Assembly: GCA_009869945.1 (NCBI GenBank) | Contig: WIXG01000106.1 | Span: forward strand, 62,001 to 126,000 | DNA: 64,000 bases | Source: Mesaphorura yosii | Lineage: Eukaryota; Arthropoda; Collembola; Poduromorpha; Tullbergiidae | Direction: 5' to 3' | Shown here: positions 24,492-35,426 of the stretch, one piece after another | Layout: each line of letters begins with the position of its first letter | Numbering within the stretch: position 1 is the first letter of the stretch | The notes under the pieces: model-generated | The model's input: only the letters and a program-made list of their open reading frames with translations | What the model was told of the DNA's origin: nothing | Databases searched by the model: none | Position numbers and translations under genes: made by a program

Positions 24492-26344
24492 ATGGACAAG
24501 ATCTTGCTCCTGCTAAGCGTGTGCGCGTGCATCGCCGCTGTCGCCGTCGCCAGTGAGCACAGAATACGTTTCAATGGCTATAAAGTGGTGCGACTCTTCC
24601 CAACGACTCTGGAACAGGCTCGGCTTGTAAAATTGCTGGAAAAAGAAGGGGTAAGTTGAATTTATCAAAGTTCGGTTCATATGAGTATTTTTGGTAAATT
24701 CGCTTTCAGTTTCATTTTTGGTCTGGCCCTGCGCCAGCGAACAAATCTTCAGACATCATGATCCCACCGCACAAGCAAGGAGACATTCTGCAAGCACTGC
24801 GTAAGTCTGGAATGAAAGTGACGGAATTCATCCAAAATGTCGAAGAGTAAGCGTCTTACGAGAAGCGGTTTCATTCTATGAAGGCATCTACAAAAAGGCA
24901 TTTTATTCTGCAGTCTTATCTCGGAAGAAGAACAGAGCATTCAAGAGTCGATCTTGACGCGTACAGACTTCAGTTTTTCGCAGTATCATACGCTTGCAGA
25001 AGCGTACAATTTTCTCGACGAAATGGCCGCTAATCACTCGTCAATTGCCGAGACCGTGTCCATCGGGAAGACCTTTGAAGGCCGTGATCTGAAAATGTTG
25101 AAGATCTCAAAGTCTGGCGAAACCAAACCGGCAATTTGGTTTGATTCAAGTACGACTCGTGGCTCGGGAGCGTTTCAGTGCATACTTGTTTCAAATGCTG
25201 TTGTGCGCACTGTTGCAATTTGCAGATATTCATGCTCGTGAATGGATCACATCAGCAGTTTCCCTGTACGTCATCAATCAATTGCTGAATAGTGACGACC
25301 CTGTCATTCAAAGCTGGACCGAAGACTACGACTGGTACATCTTGCCCCATCACAACCCCGACGGGTATGAGTATTCGAGAACCACGGACAGAATGTGGAG
25401 GAAAACTCGCTCTATTACTTCATCTCCGTTTTGCAGAGGTATTTGAAAGGTGACAAGTCCAATAATGAGGCACATTATACGACTGCTTATTTGCTCAATC
25501 GTATCGTAGGAGTGGACCCAAATCGCAACTTTGCCTTCCATTGGGGCGGTAAGAATATTTCAATGGCTTTAACTGAAATGAAATGACTTGGAGCATATTT
25601 CTAGACGAGAAAGGAAGCTCTACTAATCCATGCAGCGAAACATACGCTGGACCCTTCGCCTTCAGGTGCTGTCGGTTAAAATGCTGCTATCCGCCCACAT
25701 TTCACATGCTTTTTTCTTAACACACTTCGTCATTCTTGTACAGTGAAAAAGAGACAAAAGCCGCCTCAGATTTCCAAACCGCGTTGGGGAACCGACTCAA
25801 ATTCGTGCTCAGCCTTCACAGTTACAGTCAACTCATGTTGATCCCTTTCGGTGTTAATGTTGAATTCCCACAGAAGGACGAATTCGTAAGTCATCATGCC
25901 AAAAATGTAAAAACCTATCGTCGTCACGATGGGCGATTCAGATAAGTCAAGGTCAAGTTCACTTTCTTTTAGATGAGAATTGGAAAGCTGACGGTTGCCG
26001 CCATGAAAGAGAAGTACGGAACCCAGTTTACACCAGGAAACATTATCGATCTTTTATGTAAGGAGTCGAGAACCGAATGATTATTTTACATTCGCTCTAA
26101 GTCTGACCTTCTTTGTCTTTTAGACGTTGCATCTGGCAGTTCGGGCGACTGGGCTCAGGGAGTTAGAAATATCCCGCTCACATTCACATTTGAATTGAGG
26201 GACACTGGATCCTTTGGCTTCGTTTTGCCTTCTGATCAAATTATCCCCAGTGCAGAAGAATTTATGGACGGACTCAAGGTCATGATACGAGAGCTGTCGG
26301 TGATGCTCAAGAAGGAAGTGGCACCAGGAAAATCCATTTTGTAA
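24492..26344 (+). CDS. M14A metallocarboxypeptidase precursor, tandem copy 1
   Basis: Secreted zinc carboxypeptidase A/B-type zymogen, most likely a digestive enzyme. Exons: 24492-24650, 24710-24846, 24914-25149, 25226-25438, 25510-25548, 25605-25665, 25744-25885, 25973-26057, 26124-26344, giving 430 residues. There is a signal peptide (about 1-20), an activation propeptide (to about 110), then the catalytic domain. Zinc ligands are in NIHAREW and LSLHSYSQ. Substrate residues DPNRNF and the catalytic glutamate in FTFELRDTG are present, so it should be active. The pocket segment reads [10 protein letters not shown], with Gly where CPA has Ile and CPB has Asp. It lacks the intron that copies 2 and 3 have just before the NR-WRKTR segment. 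AATAAA follows at 26436. Confidence 0.95.
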
Positions 26345-26904
26345 ACAGAGAATCTCTAAACTATATTTCTTATGCTAAAATTGCGTAATTCGCGTCTATT
26401 GTGCTGCTTTTCTAACTTCTAACATGATTTTTCCGAATAAACATGCAAAAGGGATACGGAAAATAAATTGTTGCAAATAACAATGAGCAACCGTGCGACG
26501 TTAATTGGCATCAAGTTCATTATTTGCTTTTCATCCCGATTCTCGAGCTCGGTACACAATTTTGCAATAATAAACTTGCCTTATCTTTCGAGGACAGCTT
26601 CAGTCCTCAAGTGCACCGAACCATTAATTATTATCCATGGGACAATTGATAAGATGTCATATGCTCACACGAAATGCGACTGCGATTCGATTGGCTACGT
26701 GTTGGGAAATTCCGACAACACCGTCAACTTCAACTTTGGCGTTAACATGATGTGATGACACCTGGCACGAGGAATTAACTCAATCCTTTAAAAGAAGTTG
26801 TCAATTACGGCATTCGCTTTACTCTGCATCTGCGTCTACGCGTGGATCTGACCCTGAATTATTGGACTGCCTGGAATTCTGTCCGCATCGCACCGTGCGT
26901 GAAA
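26345..26904. other. intergenic between carboxypeptidases 1 and 2
   Basis: Contains the copy 1 polyadenylation signal (26436-26441) and the upstream region of copy 2. An open frame at 26468-26755 has no family resemblance and no splice context. Confidence 0.5.
26436..26441 (+). promoter_or_regulatory. polyadenylation signal, carboxypeptidase 1
   Basis: AATAAA about 90 bases after the stop codon. Confidence 0.6.
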
Positions 26905-28747
26905 ATGCTGACCAAGGCCCTGATTCTGTTGGGCATCTGCCTCTTTGCAGTTGCCGACCGCGTTCATTACGACGGGTACAAAGTTTTTCGTATGACCCCG
27001 AAGAACGAAGATGAGGTCAACATCATCAGAGAACTCGAGAAGCAAGGGGTAAATTGATACAAGCATTAATTTGACAGGAGTCCCGGTAAAGGCAAAAGTA
27101 AATACAAGTTGTCAATTTCGTAGGTTTCATTCTGGTCTGGTCCCAATCCACCCAACCGCCCCACTGACGTGATGTTCCCACCGCACTTGCAAGGAGACAT
27201 GCTTGAGGCGCTCCAAAATTCAGGAATTGAGATCAAAGAGTACGTCCACGACGTCGAGAGGTTAGCAAAAAATACATTGACATTGCAAATTTTCTAATAC
27301 TCCAGAAACCGATATCTCCATTTGTGTAATCGTGTCTTGATGTTTAGCTTGATTGTCGAGCAAGACAGCGGCTTCCAAGACTCCAAAGCGGCCCGCGTTG
27401 ACTTTGACTTTTCGCAATACCACACTTTGGCCGATGCGTACACATTCCTCGACCAAATTGCTGCGGAGCACTCCAGCATTGCGAGCACAATTTCAATTGG
27501 TCAAAGTTTCGAAGGTCGGGAACTGAAGCTTCTTAAGATTTCAAAGTCTGGAGAAACCAAGCCAGCCATCTGGTTTGACGCAAGTAAGTAGCATACATGC
27601 CATCTATCGAATTGGGATAAATTCTCCATTTTAACGAATTTATTTCATTTCCGTAGACATCCACGCCCGAGAATGGATCACCTCGGCTGTCGCCTTGAAA
27701 ATCATTGATGATTTGCTCAATAGCAACGATCCTGTCGTTCAGAGATGGACCGAAGATTACGACTGGTACATTTTGCCCCACCATAACCCTGATGGCTTTG
27801 AATTCTCAAGAACCACCGTAAGTCACGAAATTCTCAAACATCCAAATACGTTGCGTTAAAGGGAAATTTCAGAAGAGTGTTAATGTCTTCCTCAGAATCG
27901 TATGTGGAGAAAGACTCGATCAACCACTTCATCTCCACTGGGCTGCAGAGGAGCTGATCCCAACCGAAACTTTGGCTTCCACTGGCTCGGTAAGATTCCA
28001 GTCGACAACCGCGACTTTAGTAGAGAACAAGAGAGGAAAAAACGTTATGCGTTTCCTGTACTGTTATCTTTTTAGGAGGTGGTAGCTCAACCAATCCCTG
28101 CGACGACACATATGCCGGACGTGCGGCCTTTAGCGAGCCGGAAACTCAGGCTGCTGCCGACTTCCAGACCTCCCTGGGCAGCAGACTCAAGTTCGTGCTC
28201 AGTCTTCACAGCTACAGCCAGTACATCCTGATCCCATACGGAGTTCGCGTCCCATTCCCACCTCATGAGGAATACGTATGTTTAAAAATGATATGCACAT
28301 TCTAAGCAAAAGCTTAGAAGTAATTAGTAATCATAATCATTTTTTGCTCTGAAATTTAGATGAGAATTGGACGACTGACTGCCACAGCTATTCAACAAAG
28401 ATACAACACCCGCTTCGTCCCTGGAAATATTGTCGACCTCCTCTGTAAGTTTAGAATGCTGAATTCACAAGATAGATTGCGACAATGCAAACAGCAAATA
28501 ATTTTGCATTTCCTTCATTGCAGACGTCGCTTCCGGTGGTTCGGGTGACTGGGCTCACGGAGTTCGCGGTGTTGACCTGACCTTCACCTTTGAATTGAGG
28601 GACACTGGATCCTACGGTTTCTTGCTTCCAGCCAATCAAATCCTGCCTAGCGCATACGAATTCTTGGATGGACTCCACGTCATGATGCGTGAGCTGAGCG
28701 GTCTTCTGGCCAAGAAGGAAGCTGCCAAGGTTGCTGGCACCCAATAA
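26905..28747 (+). CDS. M14A metallocarboxypeptidase precursor, tandem copy 2
   Basis: Secreted zinc carboxypeptidase, closest to copy 1. Exons: 26905-27048, 27124-27260, 27348-27583, 27657-27817, 27896-27989, 28076-28275, 28360-28444, 28524-28747, giving 426 residues. A signal peptide covers about residues 1-17 and is followed by a propeptide with the family FWSGPNPP turn. The catalytic domain has [21 protein letters not shown] and FTFELRDTG. The specificity segment [10 protein letters not shown] again has Gly at the position equivalent to bovine CPA 255, suggesting a roomy, not strictly basic, pocket. No catalytic residue is lost. In copy 1 an extra intron splits the region that is a single exon here at 28076-28275. 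AATAAA at 28775. Confidence 0.95.
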
Positions 28748-29597
28748 TTGAGTCAATAACTTGAAATCTGGCAAAATAAATTCGTCCAAAATTTTTGCAA
28801 TTGAACCATATTCCACATTCAACAATCTGACCCCATCAAACGTGATTTCATTCAACATTTGATCGTACGACCTTACAAATCCCCACTGCTTAAAATTAGT
28901 GCAACGTACAAAATGGGAATCCCTTCGCAAAATTTTTATCTTCTCATTGTTAATATGGCTTTTCGAAATCAACGACAGATGTAAATGTTAATAAAAACAC
29001 AATACTCATTGTCCACAACTAGAACAAGTATACAAAAGTGACTTGTCGCCAATCTGTCCGCTCGTCCGCGTCGCTTCAATGTTCGCTTAGCTGAACAACA
29101 GCAATAATTAACAAATAGCACCGATAAACTAAACGCGTTCATGAACTTGCACACGGCACACGACTGACGCGACTTCAATATTTCAAGGCAAATGTCACCC
29201 ACGCTCATTCTCACTAAAAATGAAATGACAGGTGATTGACAAATTCTGGTCGAATTGTTTTTTAAGTGCCTGTAATTACATTTCAAAACCCACGAACTTG
29301 AGTCCGGCCTTTTACAATCAAAAAAATTCAATGAACCAATTTATTGATTTTGGAGTCTGGAGATATTTTGCTGATTTGTCCTTGGAGCACGCATGATGCA
29401 ATTTGTCGTGTTAGTTAATTATGTTAGTCATATTGGTTCATGTATCTTATCTTTATCCCGCATCATACAACTTATTGTAAATTGGCTTTCATCAAATCGG
29501 TAATTCCTATTCACTGGTCGGTCACCCATTTGAGTTGGGAATCAAATTATCATTCATTTTCAGTATCGCATACCTGGCGTACGGTTTCTGATTCAAA
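28748..29597. other. intergenic between carboxypeptidases 2 and 3
   Basis: Copy 2 polyadenylation signal at 28775-28780; the rest shows no exon. It should hold the promoter of copy 3. Confidence 0.5.
28775..28780 (+). promoter_or_regulatory. polyadenylation signal, carboxypeptidase 2
   Basis: AATAAA 28 bases after the stop codon. Confidence 0.65.
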
Positions 29598-31536
29598 ATG
29601 GCGTCTCTGCTTTTGAGAATAGCTTTGATATCCGTGGCGGTGTTCATTTCCGGTTCCAGCGCGGCAGATAAAATTCGGTATGACGGGTACAAAGTGTTTC
29701 GTGTCACTCCACTCACGCGGGAGCACGTCGGAACTTTGCAGGAGGTCGAGAAATTGGGGGTAAGTTGAAATTGGGAGCCTCGAAACCCGATAACGGGTCA
29801 ACTGCTGGCTAACACAACTAACTGGCTAATATTCGTCATGCAGGTGATCTACTTTGATGACAAACCTAGTCGTGTGAATAAATACGTTGATCTTTTGTTC
29901 CCACCACACCTTCAAGGCGATGTTCTTGATCATATTAGGAATTTCTCCGGTATGAAAGTTGAAGAGACTATTCCAGACCTTCAAAAGTGAGTTTATTTTA
30001 CCATTTGGCGAGTCAAACGTATTGTGTGAGGTTCAAGTAAGTAGTACACCGCACCGTTGTGAATGACACTCCAGGCTCATTGACGACGAAGTAATCAATC
30101 GCTCTGGCACCAACGAATGGGGAGGGTGGGAGGTGTATAATCGATTCGAAGACGTATGTTGATCGTTTGGTGTTCTATAATTGACGGACTTCTGAATTCT
30201 GAAGGCTGAGGATCGTTTGTTTGTTTCTTTCAGTACATGCAGTTTCTTCAGGACCAACAGACCGCTCATCCAGGGGTTGCATTCGTCTGGCCGATAGGCG
30301 AGAGTTACGAAGGGCGTCCGCTGAATCTTTTGAGGATATCGACTGCAAATGGTTCTCCTCGACGAGCCATTTGGGTCGACGCTAGTAAGAACACAAACAC
30401 GACAGTCATACCGGTTTTGATTCACAAATGTTCCTATTCCTAGATATTCACGCGAGAGAGTGGATTAGCGGTGCAGTGGCCACGTACCTGATCGACCAAT
30501 TGTTAAACAGTGGGACAGATGAAATCAAAGGCTGGCTTAATGACTACGACTTTTACATTATGCCAATTGTTAATCCGGATGGGTTCGTGTACACGCTAAC
30601 TGTAAGCTAATTTAATACTCTCCGATCGACTTCGTGAGGTGGCAACATAAATCAGCTTTAAAATTTCAGAACCGGCTGTGGAGGAAGACCAGATCGAACA
30701 CAACCTCTATACTGGGTACGAAAAAAATTGAACTCTAGCATTTTTGTTTTTGTAACAATCTTCTTACTTCTTACAATTCAAACGGTCAACAGGATGCAAA
30801 GGAGCAGATCCTAACCGGAACTTTGGGTATAAATGGCTGACCGGTGGAAGCTCAAATATACCCTGCGATGACATTTACGCAGGACCTGAAGTAAGTTTGG
30901 GCGAACATGGAGCACGTTTTTCTGGAAAACTAAGATCAATTTTTCCAGGCATGGTCTGAACCGGAAGTAAAAGCCATCTTAGACTTTTTTCCTACTATTG
31001 CCACCGAGGTTGACCTGTTCTTAAGCATCCACAGCTTTAGCCAGTATGTAATTTTCCCGTTCGGCTTGGATGACGAAACCCTCGACGACGTTGAATACGC
31101 AGAACATGTAAGTTTAAATAGAAATCAATCTACCTGATTAAATGACACAAACCATTCTCATAGATGGAGGTCGGGGGAAAAGTGGCAGAAGCCTTGGGGG
31201 CGAGATATGGCACTGAGTTCGTAGTTGGGAGTATCACCGATCTTTTGTGTACGGAACTTTTCATAAGGCTCAAATTGTGCACGGAGTTATATTATTAAAC
31301 ATATTGCGCTTACAGACGCTGCCAGCGGTGGCTCCATCGACTGGATCAAGCATGAATTCGACACCGACTTGACCTTCGCGTTTGAACTCCGCGACCAGGG
31401 ACAGTTCGGGTTTCTGCTTCCGGCGACCCAAATCGTGCCCAGTGGTCAGGAGTTCATGGACGGAATGGGCGCGTTCATTGCTGAGCTTCGGGAAAGGCGT
31501 CGCGCCAAGGAGGCAAGAAATGGAGCTGCTATCTAA
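29598..31536 (+). CDS. M14A metallocarboxypeptidase precursor, tandem copy 3 (divergent)
   Basis: Most divergent of the three secreted zinc carboxypeptidases. Exons: 29598-29759, 29844-29986, 30075-30153, 30234-30384, 30444-30601, 30670-30715, 30793-30890, 30949-31107, 31164-31248, 31316-31536, giving 433 residues. A signal peptide spans residues 1-22. Zinc ligands are in NIHAREW and LSIHSFSQ; DPNRNF and FAFELRDQG carry the substrate and catalytic residues. The pocket segment YAASGGSIDW has Ile at the CPA 255 position, so an A-type preference for bulky hydrophobic C-termini is likely. It has ten exons against nine and eight in the other copies, with an intron within the propeptide/mature junction region. 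The C-terminus ends in a basic Arg/Lys-rich tail. AATAAA at 31588. Confidence 0.94.
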
Positions 31537-32142
31537 AGTATGGCTTTAATGCATGTGTGTTTTCACTTACTTTTGCATGCAATATTCAATAAATGAGAAG
31601 TCACGAAATTGCCAAATGTTGCATTTCGAAATGAAAGTGTGAATTTATTCTGCATGATGATTGTGGATTCAGCCCAGAATCTGCAGGCTAGCGAGCATAA
31701 CCGTAATGGGCACGAGACAGTAATATTACAACACAGCAAGTTCCATGTCATGAGACAACGGTGTCCAAAAGCTGCGTACCGTACCACCAACTGTAATGTG
31801 TGTCCCATTCCTTTTCCAGTGAGCAAGAGGGAAAAAGCATATGACCACATGAAACAGCTGGAGCTTCGACCGCTCGACCCAATAAAAGGAAATTGCACAA
31901 GCTCACATTTCAAATGAGCTCACTATTCGCTATTGTAGGATCGCGATCGTGGAAAGTGACAAGTTCCAACTCCATAGAAATGTTCATATAACCACGAACG
32001 TAGCGGGTACAGGTACAATACAACGAGGGAGCAGGCGCCACATATCAGCGTCAGCCCTCAGCGTGAAGTGGAACCCGAAGAGTATCTAGGAAAGTATCTT
32101 TCTTGGACCTGAATAAATCTGATTTCCTGGTGCACTTCAATA
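31537..32142. other. intergenic between carboxypeptidase 3 and centrin
   Basis: Carboxypeptidase 3 polyadenylation signal at 31588-31593 and the upstream/5' UTR region of the centrin gene. An open frame at 31609-31917 matches no family. Confidence 0.5.
31588..31593 (+). promoter_or_regulatory. polyadenylation signal, carboxypeptidase 3
   Basis: AATAAA 52 bases after the stop codon. Confidence 0.6.
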
Positions 32143-33126
32143 ATGGTATGTATTAACATTCACACTGGCACATAGTTATAAGATAATGTGGTCTTATTTA
32201 TTTGGCAGGATGAACCCCTGTCATCAGTGTCCAAACATGGAGGCGATGGAGATACAACGCCCCCACCAACGGGAACAGCAAATGGAGTCGGTGGAACTTT
32301 ATCTGCACACGAAGGCGAGGAGGATAAAGTAGTCCGAAGAAGTACCGTCACACAGGGAACGCCGAGTGATACAAATCCTGAGTCAGGAAGAAGGAGCACT
32401 GCCAGATCTGGAGGGAACGCGAAGAAATTAGATGACCTCAATTTCCAACCAAAGGTTGAGTTGAACGAGAAACAAAAGAAAGATATCCGTGCTGCATTTG
32501 ATGCGTTTGACTCCAAAGGAACCGGACAAATGGAGGCGAGAGAGTTAAAGGTAATTGGAATTCGTACTGGAATAGAAATGAACGCATAAAGAAGGACTTC
32601 AGTCATAATCTGACATCATTCACAGGTTGCGTTGAGGGCGCTGGGCTATGAGCCAAGAAAAAATGAAATCAAGAAACTGATAGCACAAGTTGATAAAAAT
32701 AACACAGGTAAGAACTTCAATAGGTTGTTCAAGTGCTAATTTAATGTCTAGATTCCAATTTATGGGATTATTTCCAGGCACGCTATGTTTTGAGGATTTC
32801 TTGGATATAATATGCATAAAATTGGAGGAGAAAGATACAAAGAATGAGATCTTGAAAGCGTTTAAACTCTTTGATCGTGATCAAACGGGAAAAATTACCC
32901 TTGAGAACCTACAACAAATTGCTGTGGAACTTGGTGAAGGTCTGAACGATGAAGAACTTCAGGTGAAACTTGACAGAGGTCTTGATACATGATTTAAAAT
33001 GCAGCATGAATCCTAATCGGAGATCTTCCCATTCAGGAAATGATTGCTGAAGCGGATACGGACGGAGACAACGCAGTGAACGAGGAAGAGTTCTTTAATA
33101 TCATGAAGAAAACCAGTCTGTATTGA
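32143..33126 (+). CDS. CETN: centrin (caltractin)
   Basis: EF-hand calcium-binding protein of centrioles and basal bodies. Exons: 32143-32145 (ATG only), 32209-32550, 32626-32707, 32778-32962, 33037-33126, giving 233 residues. The core starts near residue 85 with [20 protein letters not shown]-hand 1 loop ([12 protein letters not shown]) is degenerate, EF2 (DKNNTGTLCFED) weak. EF3 ([12 protein letters not shown]) and EF4 ([12 protein letters not shown]) keep most calcium ligands. The usual centrin is about 172 residues; here a Ser/Thr/Gly-rich N-terminal extension of some 60 residues is added. The ATG at 32143 precedes a standard GT donor and joins in phase with the next exon; no other upstream ATG is needed. 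Other EF-hand families are unlikely given the [11 protein letters not shown] segment. Confidence 0.92.
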
Positions 33127-33274
33127 ACAAACTATTGTTTCGTCGTGAATAATCAAAGATCTCAAATATCATCAGTGTTAACGAATGAACCCTTCACAAT
33201 TCTCACAACGGATTTCCAGACAGCATTTCCAGCTCGGCCTTCACAAGTCAGGTGCACTCGAAAATAACCACGTT

Positions 33275-33280
33275 TTTATT
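33275..33280 (-). promoter_or_regulatory. candidate polyadenylation signal, PIGQ
   Basis: AATAAA on the minus strand, about 160 bases past the PIGQ stop. Confidence 0.45.
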
Positions 33281-33373
33281 ATGCATTATGCAAGTACTTA
33301 TTTGTGTGTATTGCTTTCCGCACTCGTATGATTTATTCTAAGACTGAACACAATGCTTCAATGCATGTGAAAC

Positions 33374-33379
33374 AATAAA
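33374..33379 (+). promoter_or_regulatory. candidate polyadenylation signal, centrin
   Basis: AATAAA about 250 bases past the centrin stop. Confidence 0.45.
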
Positions 33380-33441
33380 TTCTTTCGGGACAAGCTTGAA
33401 TTCAGTCGGATTAATACTTTTTAAATGTGGTAGAAAATACT

Positions 33442-34793
33442 TCAATGTGTTATCACTTCACCTTTGAAAATCTTTGCAATTATGTCCTTTAAGGACTTCC
33501 CAAGACTGGGCAATCTCATCTTGTAGGTTGACCTTGTTCTAATTTCGTAGCGCACAACTGGTAATTCTTCTACAAATCTAGAAGATTTCGGGGCGTCAGG
33601 GTCCTTTCTGAATTCTCCAGTCCAGACTGGGTGTAAATAAATTTCGTGTGGAACCATCGGTGAGTTAATCAGGACTAACAACAACGTCACGATTTGTGTG
33701 GAGTTTATCACGTGTATGATGAAGTTTAGAAATGATTCAACCAGAAGAATAGGCAATCGAAGCTGTAGGAATTAAATAATACCTGGTTTAACACCAAACT
33801 AAAAGGACGCGATTCAGATACTAATTTAGGAATTGTTGACTTACACTTAGGAAGACGGCGTAGAATACAATAATGGTGGGACTCAGAAATACAGCAATGG
33901 TAAACGCCAAAGAACCCAGAAACATTTCTGACTGGTTCAAGTGAACCGAATCTATCCTCTTCCGAAGTGGGTTCCATTTTCTCCCAAAGAATAAACGTCC
34001 CAACGATTTAAGAGCGTAGAACTCAAAGTTGAACAACCTGGAAGAAGAAGTTGCTCATTTGTTTGTTGAATTAATTTGCTTCATGCTTATTCTTACCTCG
34101 TTGCGTAAATGTACAAGCAGTAAACGTGGAATGTGGTGAGAGACACCATGTCCTTAATCAGTGCCACTTGAACAGTGAACCCAGCATAAAAGCCAGAATG
34201 AAGGACTGCTGACAGAAGAAATTTGAGGACCGGTTCCAAAATTACTGCAAAAGAGAAAGTGCACTTGGCTAATTTCACTTTGATCGCTAACTAATTGGCT
34301 TGGCTTGTAATTTACCGATGGATTTGCTCCATAACTCCAAATTGTACGAGAAAAAACTTCGCAGGCGAGAGCTGAGTGCCGCATTCACCTTGAGACCAGC
34401 CGGCGCGTCAGATAACCATTCCAGGCGTTCTGGAAGGATTTGACTCAACTCTTGACTCGTCCCATTCACCAATTCATACACGCTTGGCAGAGATGTGTCC
34501 AAGTACTTTGAAAATAATATTCCGATAGCGAGGTCAAGTAGTAAAAGCATAACAATGTCTCCTGTTTGAATCCATTTTGTAGTGTGCACGTCAATCTGAA
34601 ACAGGAAAAACAAACGGAACATAATTTCAGATTCACGATAACCTAATGTTAATTAGCACTGTCTCACCCGTAGTGATGAAATCTTGTGGATAAGTTGCGT
34701 GAAGGTGGTCGATCTCTTGAGGGTCTTTATAACAGGATTAGTATGAGGGTCCTCTTCTTCATCCTCCTCCTCTGCATTGCCCGACGGTGGCAT
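33442..34793 (-). CDS. PIGQ: PIG-Q / Gpi1, GPI-GlcNAc transferase subunit
   Basis: Subunit of the ER complex that adds GlcNAc to phosphatidylinositol, the first step of GPI-anchor synthesis. Exons: 34793-34668, 34595-34316, 34244-34097, 34037-33845, 33762-33442, giving 355 residues. Gpi1 hallmarks are LSDAPAGLKVNAAL followed by a helix ending in LELW, several membrane helices, the block LFFGRKWNPLRKRIDS, and LGSLAFTIAVFLSPT. A soluble tail contains the PVVRYEIRTRSTY segment. The protein is shorter than fungal or human Gpi1 (roughly 580-760 residues). The long N-terminal part is missing, leaving an acidic 40-residue start. An in-frame stop lies just upstream of the chosen ATG, so extra N-terminal exons would need a separate splice that I could not find. 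Confidence 0.85.
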
Positions 34794-35426
34794 TCTCACG
34801 TTAACTTGCACTTAAGCCACTACAGTACATAACAACTTAATTAAAGCTTGCAAGAATTGATAGTTTGTTGTGGAATAATGCCCGGTTTCTAGTTGCGCAC
34901 TTTTCATGAGCAACTAGTTTGACTTGGTACCAGAAAGAATCCAAGGATATGATTTTCATTAATTGCAAGCTGACAAGGTATAGAAGAGTTAATTGTATTA
35001 GAACTTATTGTCGATGTAAATGCTTTCCCCTAACGAATCGGCTGGTGAAAGTCGTTGCGTCAAATCATGGTCTAATGTCAGCGGATTATCAGGATGTCTC
35101 ATCTTGTCACTGTCAATGCCGGATGCAACAGAATATTCGATTGCACCATGAAAGGTTGTCTCATGTAACAATGCGCTAGAATTGCAGGCTTTGCTTCGCA
35201 ATGAAGCACGTGAATTTCAGGCTTACCTGTAACTTACATTTCCAGTTGCATTATGCACCGATTCAGACAAAATTATCATGGAGCCAGCTCAAATCAGTCA
35301 GTTATCTGCCTACAGCCCACAGATACAAATCTATTGCGAATAGACTACGAGTAACCGTACACTTGCGAAATTTTCAGTTTGCAGTGGTGAACAATTTGTG
35401 AATTTGTAGAAGCTTAAGTCCAAACC
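34794..35426. other. divergent promoter region, PIGQ / STMP1-like
   Basis: About 630 bases between two divergent start codons with no exon recognised; likely a shared regulatory region. Confidence 0.45.

Larger units (their letters stand above)
33127..33441. other. overlapping 3' flanks, centrin and PIGQ
   Basis: Convergent gene ends. The plus-strand AATAAA (33374-33379) lies beyond the minus-strand AATAAA (33275-33280), so the two transcripts probably overlap. Confidence 0.5.

Noticed and set aside
26468..26755. 95-codon open frame between carboxypeptidases 1 and 2
   Set aside because: Starts just after the copy 1 polyadenylation signal, resembles no family and has no exon partner.
32160..32606. 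148-codon minus-strand open frame opposite centrin exon 2
   Set aside because: Complement of the Ser/Thr/Gly-rich centrin extension; no independent support.
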